Origin: OMOG01 sp041485845
Lineage (GTDB): Bacteria > Acidobacteriota > Terriglobia > Bryobacterales > Bryobacteraceae
Assembly: GCA_041485845.1 (NCBI GenBank)
Contig: JBGPKH010000156.1
Span: 1 to 15,155, forward strand
Direction of reading: 5' to 3'
DNA length: 15,155 nt
The position numbers were made by a program, and so were the translations under genes. The notes under the pieces were generated by a model, which saw only the letters and a list, made by a program, of their open reading frames with translations, searched no databases and was not told the DNA's origin. Positions 1-5,610 of this stretch are shown here, in pieces. The number at the start of each line of letters is the position of its first letter. Within the stretch, counting starts at the first letter, position 1.

Positions 1-1059
1 ATTTAGTTCCTTAGCCAGCAGTTTCATGCCGCGGGAGAGAGCGCTGACCTCCTGGTTGCGGTTCTCGAAACGCCCTTGCCCGCTCATCAACTGGAGGTAG
101 TCGACCACCACCAGCCCCAGCTCCCGATCCGACTGTAAGCGGCGCAGCTTGGCGTGCATGTCCATCAGGTGCACGCCGGGCGTGTCGTCGATGTAGAGCG
201 GCGCTTCCACCAGCTCGTGCAGGGCGTGGTTCAGCTTGCGGCGCTCCTCTTGCGTGAGGTAGCCCGCGCGGAACCGCTGGCTGTCCACGCGCGCCGCCGT
301 GCACAGCATGCGGGTCAGCAGCGACTCCTGGGACATTTCGAGCGAAAATATGGCCACCGTCTGCTTGAGCTTGAGCGCTACGTGCTGCGCGATGTTCAGC
401 GCCAGGGCCGTCTTGCCCATCGAAGGCCGCCCGGCGATGATCACCAGGTCCCCGCCGTGCAGGCCGCCGGTGTATTCATCCAGCTTAGTGAAGCCCGTGC
501 TCAGGCCCTTGATGCGCTTACTCGGATCGAGGAAGGCATTAATGCCGCCTTCGTAATCCTGCAAAATCTGTTCGGGGGTCAGCAGCCCGGACTTCACCCG
601 CGCCTCGCCAAGCTTGAGCAGGGTCTCCTCGGCGCTCGCCAGGATCTGGTCCGGGTCCTCCGCGTCGAGCAGGCATCGGTTGATCATGTGCTGCGAAGCG
701 AGGATGATGCGGCGCAGGACGGCCTTGTCCTTGACGATGCGGATGTAGCTGTCGACGTTGGGCAGTTGGGGCAGCCCGTCGTCCAGCGAGACCAGATAGC
801 TCAACCCGTCGCAAGCCTCCAGCTCGTTGAACTTCATCAGCTCGTTGGCGACGGTGACGCGGTCGATCTTTTCAGCGCGCTCGTGTAGATCGCCCATGCG
901 CTTGAAGATGCGCCGGTGCTTCTCCAGGCTGAAGTCCTCCGCTTCCAGATTGCCGGCGGCCTGGATGAAGAAGCTGTCGTCCAGCAGGATCGAGCCGAGC
1001 ACGAATCGCTCGGCGTCTACATTGGTCGGCAAACCTTTTTCGGTGGTGTGGGCTGACAT
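1..1059 (-). CDS. dnaB: Replicative DNA helicase DnaB, 5' part (runs off left edge)
   Basis: Hexameric RecA-fold helicase that unwinds DNA ahead of the replication fork and recruits primase. The visible 353 residues hold the N-terminal helical domain (about 1-150) and most of the ATPase domain. Walker A is GRPSMGKT at residues 210-217 (K216, T217) and Walker B is VVVDYLQLM at 317-325 with D320. The protein is cut just after a KELN stretch that in E. coli DnaB precedes the arginine-finger and DNA-loop region, so roughly 100 residues lie outside the window. The ATG at 1057-1059 gives the typical start MSAHTTEKGLP followed by NVDAERFVLGSILLD, the usual DnaB N-terminus. Only a weak AGG-type ribosome site precedes it. 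No intein interrupts the visible Walker A region, a common insertion point in this family. Identification is very firm; the C-terminus is unseen. Confidence 0.97.
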   Translation of the reverse strand, partial: MSAHTTEKGLPTNVDAERFVLGSILLDDSFFIQAAGNLEAEDFSLEKHRRIFKRMGDLHERAEKIDRVTVANELMKFNELEACDGLSYLVSLDDGLPQLPNVDSYIRIVKDKAVLRRIILASQHMINRCLLDAEDPDQILASAEETLLKLGEARVKSGLLTPEQILQDYEGGINAFLDPSKRIKGLSTGFTKLDEYTGGLHGGDLVIIAGRPSMGKTALALNIAQHVALKLKQTVAIFSLEMSQESLLTRMLCTAARVDSQRFRAGYLTQEERRKLNHALHELVEAPLYIDDTPGVHLMDMHAKLRRLQSDRELGLVVVDYLQLMSGQGRFENRNQEVSALSRGMKLLAKELN

Positions 1060-1166
1060 GGCGCGATTGACCTAGCTTAGCTCCGCACGCGCCTGATACG
1101 CGATTGAGAATTTGCCCCTCATTTTGAGTCGTTTAGCCTCCGGATAAACCACGACGCCGGGCGCCT

Positions 1167-1180
1167 GCCAGGCGCCTGGC
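1167..1180. repeat. Perfect 14-base palindrome in the dnaB/DUF421 spacer
   Basis: The two 7-base arms GCCAGGC and GCCTGGC are exact reverse complements with no loop. A direct GGCGCCTG repeat overlaps it. It could be a regulator site or part of a dispersed repeat; the sequence alone does not decide. Confidence 0.35.
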
Positions 1181-1353
1181 CGAAGTACTTTGCTTTCAGC
1201 TGCGACGAACCCGATTTCCGCAGGTATGCAACTACGTCCACAGTCTTTCCACAGGGCCAAAACACCGGCCACTCTCCTTGTTTTAACGGATTCTTCGCGC
1301 GAAGCCAAGAGATTTCCTTCCAAACACACGGAAACCGGGGATAATCGGCAAAT

Positions 1354-1359
1354 AGGAGG
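1354..1359 (+). promoter_or_regulatory. Ribosome binding site that sets the DUF421 start
   Basis: A full AGGAGG core with a seven-base spacer to the ATG at 1367. It chooses this ATG over the 59-codon in-frame extension that begins at 1190. Confidence 0.85.
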
Positions 1360-1366
1360 CAACAGA

Positions 1367-1966
1367 ATGCCCGGTTGGCTGGTTTCGAACGGCATGTGGA
1401 AGGACATTTTCGTGACAGGAGTGCCGCTGGCGGAGAAGATCCTCCGCCCGGTGGTGGTTTATTTCTTTTTGGTGATCGTGCTCCGCGTGTTCGGCAAGAG
1501 AGAACTGGCGCAGCTCAACCCCTTCGACCTGGTGGTGCTGTTATCCCTCTCCAACACGGTGCAAAACGCCATCATCGGGAACGACAACTCGCTCACCGGC
1601 GGACTGATCGGCGCCCTGGCGCTTCTGACGATGAACTACGCGGTCGTGCGGTTTCTGTTCCGCCACCGAAGGTTGGACCAGATCTTCGAAGGGAAACCGA
1701 CCGTGTTGGTGGAGCATGGAAACATCGTGAAGCACGCGCTCGGCAAGGAATTGCTCACGCGATCCGAGCTGATGACGGTCCTGCACCGGCAGGGGTTCGA
1801 TAGCCTGGACGAGGTGCAGCGGTGCGTGCTCGAGCCTGGGGGGACGTTCTTCATTCAGCGTAAGCTGCCGCCGGCGGAGAAGATCCTGCACGAAGAGGTC
1901 ATGACCAGCCTGAAGGAGTTGAACCAGAAGGTCGATCGGCTGCTTCAGCAGAAGGGCGTGGCGTGA
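1367..1966 (+). CDS. DUF421 (YetF/YcaP-type) membrane protein
   Basis: A 199-residue inner-membrane protein of the DUF421 family, whose biochemical role is not established. Hydrophobic segments lie at about 25-42, 53-70 and 76-97. The family signature spans residues 43-70: GKRELAQLNPFDLV followed by an SNTVQNAII stretch and GNDNSL. The soluble C-terminal half (about 100-199) includes FEGKPTVLVEHG, the usual beta-rich cytoplasmic domain, and ends in a charged helical tail rich in Leu/Lys/Gln. The start is set by AGGAGG at 1354-1359, seven bases before the ATG; the frame is open further upstream but has no such site. It stands alone, divergent from dnaB and upstream of the tRNA gene. Length and motifs fit the family; function remains unknown. 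Confidence 0.9.
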   Translation: MPGWLVSNGMWKDIFVTGVPLAEKILRPVVVYFFLVIVLRVFGKRELAQLNPFDLVVLLSLSNTVQNAIIGNDNSLTGGLIGALALLTMNYAVVRFLFRHRRLDQIFEGKPTVLVEHGNIVKHALGKELLTRSELMTVLHRQGFDSLDEVQRCVLEPGGTFFIQRKLPPAEKILHEEVMTSLKELNQKVDRLLQQKGVA

Positions 1967-1992
1967 AGGGCGGCACGCTCGCAACGCTCGCG

Positions 1993-2026
1993 CGTCACCA
2001 CGTATACCCGCACGTCGCCACGTATA
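1993..2026 (+). repeat. Two 14-base direct repeats ahead of the tRNA-Ser gene
   Basis: CGTCACCACGTATA at 1993-2006 and CGTCGCCACGTATA at 2013-2026 differ at one base and are exactly 20 bases apart. The second copy runs into the TATAAT hexamer of the tRNA promoter; the first carries a TATACC in the equivalent place. This looks like a duplicated promoter module or a two-site binding region. Confidence 0.6.
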
Positions 2027-2028
2027 AT
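2023..2028 (+). promoter_or_regulatory. -10 hexamer of the tRNA-Ser promoter
   Basis: A perfect TATAAT ending nine bases before the mature tRNA 5' end, which would leave a very short leader. No good TTGACA-like -35 sits 16-18 bases upstream; the first 14-base repeat occupies that region instead. Confidence 0.6.
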
Positions 2029-2037
2029 AGTAAGGAC

Positions 2038-2127
2038 GGAGGAATGGGTGAGCGGTTGAAACCGGCGGTCCTGAAAACCGTTTGCGGGGCAACTCGCACG
2101 GGGGTTCGAATCCCTCTTCCTCCGCCA
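2038..2127 (+). tRNA. tRNA-Ser, anticodon UGA (reads UCA and related codons)
   Basis: A 90-base class II tRNA with encoded CCA. The acceptor stem GGAGGAA (2038-2044) pairs with TTCCTCC (2117-2123), followed by discriminator G2124 and CCA 2125-2127. The D arm contains GAGCGGTTGAA. The anticodon stem is GCGGT (2065-2069) with ACCGT (2077-2081), with one G-U pair, around loop CCTGAAA, so the anticodon is TGA at 2072-2074. The long variable arm is a six-pair stem, TGCGGG/CTCGCA (2083-2088 and 2093-2098), capped by a GCAA tetraloop. The T stem is 2100-2104 with 2112-2116 around TTCGAAT. The long variable arm and G discriminator fit serine. Odd: position 33, just 5' of the anticodon, is C2071 where U is nearly universal. 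Confidence 0.96.
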
Positions 2128-2144
2128 GCGTCCGCGCCGCTTCT

Positions 2145-2166
2145 GGGCCCCCCTTGAGGGGGGCTC
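2145..2166. terminator. GC hairpin between the convergent tRNA-Ser and OsmC genes
   Basis: GCCCCCC (2147-2153) and GGGGGGC (2158-2164) form a seven-pair stem with loop TTGA, extendable by a G-U and a G-C pair. It lies 20 bases after the tRNA and one base after its outer edge comes the OsmC stop codon, so it could end transcription from both sides. There is no T-run on either strand, so a classical intrinsic terminator is not proven. Confidence 0.5.
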
Positions 2167-2589
2167 CTACAGCAGCTTCGCCGTCAACGTGATATTCGCC
2201 TTGTACAGCTTGGAGACCGGGCAGCCCGTCTTGGCCGCCTGGACCGCCTGGTCGAAGGCTTCCTGGCTCGCGCCGGGAACTCGCGCCTGCAACTCCAGGT
2301 GGCTCTCGGTAATGGCAAAGCCGTCGGCCTGTTTTTCGAGCGAGATCGTACACACCGTGTCAATGCTTTCCGCGGTGAGGTTGGCCCCCGCCAGTTGTGC
2401 GGACAGGGCCATCGAAAAACAGCCCGCGTGCGCCGCCGCGACGAGTTCCTCGGGGTTTGTGCCCCGGCCTTCTGCGAATCGCGTCTGGAAGGAATAGGGC
2501 GAGTTGGAAAGCACTCCGCTCGCCGTCGACACCGTGCCGTGGCCCGCTTTGAGATCTCCGCTCCAGTGTGCGCTTGCGGTTCTTTTCAT
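2167..2589 (-). CDS. OsmC/Ohr-superfamily peroxidase (OsmC subgroup)
   Basis: A 140-residue thiol peroxidase-type protein that in characterised relatives reduces organic hydroperoxides using two cysteines. The two family cysteines are present: C57 in AAAHAGCFSMALS and C123 in AAKTGCPVSKLY. The conserved GTNPEELVAAAHAGC context (residues 43-57) includes E47/E48 before the first cysteine. The length is standard. The frame runs open to 2742, but the ATG at 2587-2589 is chosen because GAGGAG (2599-2604 on the complement) sits nine bases upstream and MKRTASAHWSG matches the family N-terminus. It is transcribed alone, convergent with tRNA-Ser and divergent from the SDR operon across 173 bases. The family assignment is firm; substrate preference is not visible. 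Confidence 0.93.
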   Translation of the reverse strand: MKRTASAHWSGDLKAGHGTVSTASGVLSNSPYSFQTRFAEGRGTNPEELVAAAHAGCFSMALSAQLAGANLTAESIDTVCTISLEKQADGFAITESHLELQARVPGASQEAFDQAVQAAKTGCPVSKLYKANITLTAKLL

Positions 2590-2762
2590 GTATCGTTTCT
2601 CCTCGCTAAAGGTGATTGGATGCCTTGCCCTGGAAAAAGATGCCGGGTTATGGGTGCGGGCGTACGGTCCCGAAGGCGATCTGCGACACGCCAGCCACGC
2701 CGCTGTTCTCGTTGTCCACGCAGTTGCCAGTGAGTCTATCACACCCGCTATCCTGGAAGTCT

Positions 2763-3506
2763 ATGGACGACCTGAGCGGCCCCCTAAAAGGCAGAGTCGC
2801 GCTCGTCACTGGAGCCAGCCGCGGAATCGGCCGCGGCATTGCTCTCGCCCTGGCGCGCGCCGGCTACGACGTGGCGGTCAACTATCGCGGCCGCGAGGAG
2901 GACGCGGAGAGCGCCGCGCGGCAGATCCGCGAGGGCGGGAGACGCGCCATCGCGATTCGCGCCGATGTATCGCGGCGCACCGAAGTGGAGGAGTCGGTAC
3001 GCGCGATAGAACAGCAACTGGGGCCGATCTCGATCGTGGTCAACAATGCCGGGATCGCGCGCGTGCAGCAGATCGAAGAGATTCGCGAAGAGGATTGGGA
3101 CGAGCTGATCGCGGTGAATCTCACGTCGTGCTTTTTGGTGTCGCAAGCCGTGCTCCCGGGCATGCGCGCGCGGCGCTGGGGCCGCATCGTCAACGTATCC
3201 TCAGTGGCGGCTCAGGCGGGCAGTATCGTAGGACCGCACTATGCGGCGTCGAAGGCGGGCATGCTGGGATTGACGCGCGGGTACGCGAAATTGCTGGCCA
3301 AGGAAGGAATCACGGTGAACGCCATCGCGCCGGCGCTGATCTCGACCGACATGGTGACGGCCAACCCCAACGCCCGGCCCGACTTGATTCCCGTGGGCCG
3401 TTTCGGCGCGGTGGAGGAAGTGGCCGATGTCGCGGTGATGCTGGCCGGCAACGGATACATCACCGGCCAGACCATCAACGTCAATGGCGGCTGGTACATG
3501 AGCTGA
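2763..3506 (+). CDS. SDR-family oxidoreductase, FabG-like
   Basis: A 247-residue classical short-chain dehydrogenase/reductase, an NAD(P)-dependent cytoplasmic enzyme. The nucleotide-binding motif is TGASRGIG at residues 16-23. R42 after the second strand (NYRGRE) suggests NADPH preference, as in FabG. NNAG is at 94-97, N119 lies in IAVNL, and the catalytic Ser-Tyr-Lys set is S147, Y160 and K164 with the normal 13-residue Ser-Tyr spacing. The C-terminus GYITGQTINVNGGWYM is the usual SDR end. FabG-like is a similarity statement: SDRs of this length act on many substrates, and no acyl-carrier or fatty-acid genes are near. The ATG at 2763 follows GGAAG at only three bases, so the ribosome site is weak. 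It is the first gene of a three-gene operon and its stop overlaps the next start. Confidence 0.92.
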   Translation: MDDLSGPLKGRVALVTGASRGIGRGIALALARAGYDVAVNYRGREEDAESAARQIREGGRRAIAIRADVSRRTEVEESVRAIEQQLGPISIVVNNAGIARVQQIEEIREEDWDELIAVNLTSCFLVSQAVLPGMRARRWGRIVNVSSVAAQAGSIVGPHYAASKAGMLGLTRGYAKLLAKEGITVNAIAPALISTDMVTANPNARPDLIPVGRFGAVEEVADVAVMLAGNGYITGQTINVNGGWYMS

Positions 3507-4456
3507 TGGCACACCGCAGGATCGAACAGGAGATCGAGCGCTTGAGCCTGCTGCGCGACGCTCCCCGCGACGAGGCAGCCGCGGCGTTGCGCAGGGCATT
3601 GGGGGATCGTGTCAACCTCATGGTGGCCAAGGCGGCCAAGATCGTGGCCGAGCTCCAGATCCGCGACCTGGCGCCGGAGCTGCTGCGCGCGTTCGACCGG
3701 CTGTTCGAAGACCCGGCGGAAAAAGATCCGCAGTGTTGGGGCAAGAACGCGATTGCCAAGGCCCTGGTCGAGCTGGACCATCGCGAATCGGCGCCGTTTG
3801 TGCGCGGCGTGCGGCACGTGCAGATGGAGCCGTCCTACGGCGGATCGGTGGACACGGCGGCGACGCTGCGCGGCATCAGCCTGCTGGCCCTCGCTCCGTG
3901 CCCGGACCTGACCAGGCAGGAGATTCTGCGCTACTTGGTGGACGGCCTGACCGACGCAGCGCACACGGTGCGCATCGAGGCAGTGCGCGGCCTCGAACAA
4001 ATGGAAGGCGAAAGCGCCCTGCTGCTGCGGCTCAAGGCGCGCTTGGGCGACACAGAAGCCGCGGTGATCGGCCAGGTGTTCGATTCGCTGTTGAGTCTGG
4101 AGCGCGAACGGGGCATCGCGTTTGTGGCGGGATTCCTGAAGTCGGACCCGGACACTCGCGGGGAGGCCGCGCTGGCGTTGGGCTCTTCACGCTTGCCGGA
4201 GGCGGTGGAGATACTACGGGAGGCGTGGAACTCCGCGCGCGATGCGGATTACCGGCAGGTGATCCTGCGCGCGCTCAGTATCTCGCGCCAGGATCGCGCC
4301 ATCGAGTTCCTGTTGGGGCTGGTGAAGGGGGGCCGGGCGCCGGACGCGAAGGCCGCCATGCAGGCCCTGGCGCTGCACGATTCACCGGAGATCCAACGGA
4401 TGCTGGCGGAAGCGGCGGAATTCCACCGCAAGGAGCGGATGGAAGGGCAGCGCTAG
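3506..4456 (+). CDS. HEAT-repeat protein of unknown function
   Basis: A 316-residue soluble protein made of paired helices rich in Ala and Leu with the spacing of HEAT/PBS-lyase repeats. Clear units include residues 38-66, 78-101, 136-165 (YLVDGLTDAAHTVRIEAVRG), 170-196, 215-240 (DTRGEAALALGSSRLPEAVE) and 262-290. No signal peptide, membrane segment or catalytic motif is seen. An unusual loop, EDPAEKDPQCWGKNAIAKAL (residues 68-87), carries the only Trp-Gly-Lys motif. The ATG shares its A with the TGA stop of the SDR gene (TGATG, 3504-3508), so translation is probably coupled. The next gene starts on the base after its stop. It most likely binds protein, or less likely DNA, as a scaffold. The frame is open far upstream, but that extension is out of frame with and overlaps the SDR gene. 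Confidence 0.85.
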   Translation: MAHRRIEQEIERLSLLRDAPRDEAAAALRRALGDRVNLMVAKAAKIVAELQIRDLAPELLRAFDRLFEDPAEKDPQCWGKNAIAKALVELDHRESAPFVRGVRHVQMEPSYGGSVDTAATLRGISLLALAPCPDLTRQEILRYLVDGLTDAAHTVRIEAVRGLEQMEGESALLLRLKARLGDTEAAVIGQVFDSLLSLERERGIAFVAGFLKSDPDTRGEAALALGSSRLPEAVEILREAWNSARDADYRQVILRALSISRQDRAIEFLLGLVKGGRAPDAKAAMQALALHDSPEIQRMLAEAAEFHRKERMEGQR

Positions 4457-5536
4457 ATGCGGCAATCTGGGGTCATGAACAACGATCTATTTTGGGAAGC
4501 CGTCCAGCGGCACGACCGCACCCGCGACGGCGACTTCTACTACGGCGTGATCACCACGGGAGTGTATTGCCGCCCGTCGTGCGCGGGACGCCGCCCGCTG
4601 CGGCAAAACGTGCGTTTCTACCGCACGCCCCAGGAAGCCGAGCGCGATGGCCTGCGGCCGTGCCTGCGGTGCCGGCCGCTCGAAATCCACGCGGGCCCCG
4701 ACGCGAGAATTCAGGAACTCTGCCGCTACATCGAGACCCATCCCGACGAGTCGCCGGACCTCGCCGATCTCGCGGCGCGCGCCGGCCTGAGCCGCTTTCA
4801 CCTGCAACGCAGCTTCAAGGCGGCGGTCGGACTCACGCCGAAACAGTACGTGGACGCGTGCCGGCTGCGCAAGCTCAAGCAGAGCCTGCGGGAGTCGCGG
4901 GATGTCGCGGCGGCGGTGTACGATGCCGGTTACGGCTCATCGAGCCGCGTGTACGAGCGGGCGGATACGCGCCTGGGCATGACGCCCAACCAATACCGCC
5001 GCGGAGGCCATGGCGTCGCGATCACCTGCGTGGCGGTGGAGTCCCCCGTGGGCCTCATGATGATCGGCGCCACCGATCGGGGTCTGTGTTCGATTCAGTT
5101 CGGAGACGCGCAGGAGGAGTTGCTGGCCGCGCTGCGGAAAGAGTATCCCGCGGCGGCGATCGAGCCTATGGGCACGCCCCATCCGCCCGAGTTCGAGAGG
5201 TGGATCGAGGCATTGCGGAACCACCTGGAGGGAAATCGGCCGCGCCTGGATCTGCCGCTGGACATTCACGCCACGGCGTTTCAGGTGCGCGTTTGGAACT
5301 ACCTGCAATCCATTCCCTACGGCGAGGTGCAGTCCTACGGAGAGGTGGCGGCCGCCATCGGGAAGCCCTCCGCAACACGCGCCGTGGCGCGGGCGTGTGC
5401 CACCAATCGCGTGGCCGTCGCGATTCCGTGCCATCGCGTCATTCGCGGCGCCGGCGAGTTGGGCGGGTATCGCTGGGGCCTGGCGAGGAAGCGCGCGCTG
5501 ATCGACCGCGAGCGGACCAAGCGGGCCGCGTGCTGA
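4457..5536 (+). CDS. ada: Ada: bifunctional methyl-phosphotriester/O6-methylguanine methyltransferase and regulator
   Basis: A 359-residue protein with the full three-part Ada layout. The N-terminal zinc domain has its four cysteines at C38, C42, C69 and C72 (CRPSC, CLRC); C38 is the expected acceptor for methyl groups from backbone phosphotriesters. An AraC-type helix-turn-helix region covers about 85-183. The C-terminal AGT domain holds the PCHRV active site with C325, which takes methyl from O6-methylguanine, plus the preceding RAVARACATNR stretch. In E. coli the self-methylated N-domain switches Ada into an activator of its own operon; the same is inferred here. The start at 4457 directly follows the HEAT stop and is preceded nine bases upstream by GGAAGG; a second ATG at 4475 is possible but has a poorer site. 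All key residues are intact. Confidence 0.97.
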   Translation: MRQSGVMNNDLFWEAVQRHDRTRDGDFYYGVITTGVYCRPSCAGRRPLRQNVRFYRTPQEAERDGLRPCLRCRPLEIHAGPDARIQELCRYIETHPDESPDLADLAARAGLSRFHLQRSFKAAVGLTPKQYVDACRLRKLKQSLRESRDVAAAVYDAGYGSSSRVYERADTRLGMTPNQYRRGGHGVAITCVAVESPVGLMMIGATDRGLCSIQFGDAQEELLAALRKEYPAAAIEPMGTPHPPEFERWIEALRNHLEGNRPRLDLPLDIHATAFQVRVWNYLQSIPYGEVQSYGEVAAAIGKPSATRAVARACATNRVAVAIPCHRVIRGAGELGGYRWGLARKRALIDRERTKRAAC

Positions 5537-5610
5537 CGATGCGCCACGCGCTGCTGCTGCCGTAGCCGCTCCACTGATGGTGTCGGGTTTCTCCTTGTGG
5601 TCTGGATAGT

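Larger units (their letters stand above)
1060..1366. other. Divergent spacer between dnaB and the DUF421 gene
   Basis: These 307 bases must hold the promoters of both flanking genes, but I cannot place either with confidence. Two perfect palindromes stand out: a 14-base one at 1167-1180 (GCCAGGC/GCCTGGC) and a 12-base one at 1293-1304 (CTTCGC/GCGAAG), the second about 60 bases before the DUF421 start. GGCGCCTG occurs twice, at 1160-1167 and 1171-1178. GATAAT at 1340-1345 resembles a -10 box but has no good -35 and would start transcription on top of the ribosome site. No convincing gene was seen in either strand; the minus ORF across 1072-1407 has no recognisable protein features. Confidence 0.5.

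Noticed and set aside
1245..1253. DnaA-box-like CTTTCCACA near dnaB, with a second TCCACA nearby
   Set aside because: Only seven of nine bases match the consensus and there is no cluster or AT-rich unwinding region, so no origin is called.
1072..1407. 111-codon minus ORF in the dnaB/DUF421 spacer
   Set aside because: No recognisable domain, overlaps the DUF421 ribosome site and start, and has no ribosome site of its own that I could see.
1963..2157. 64-codon plus ORF running through the tRNA gene
   Set aside because: It is read across tRNA-Ser and its promoter and has no ribosome site.
2648..2839. 63-codon minus ORF between the OsmC and SDR genes
   Set aside because: It overlaps the start of the SDR gene antisense and matches nothing known to me; considered as a gene remnant but unsupported.
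2504..3505. N-terminal extension of the HEAT-repeat frame
   Set aside because: It overlaps the SDR gene in a different frame and is Arg/Gly-rich noise; the coupled ATG at 3506 explains the start.
3506..4456. AlkD-type DNA glycosylase for the HEAT protein because of ada next door
   Set aside because: The Trp/Asp active-site motifs expected for AlkD are not visible; kept only as a question for structure prediction.
3733..5565. 610-codon plus-strand open frame across the HEAT and ada genes
   Set aside because: It overlaps two well-identified genes in another frame, is Gly/Arg/Pro-rich and has no recognisable domain; a GC-driven shadow.
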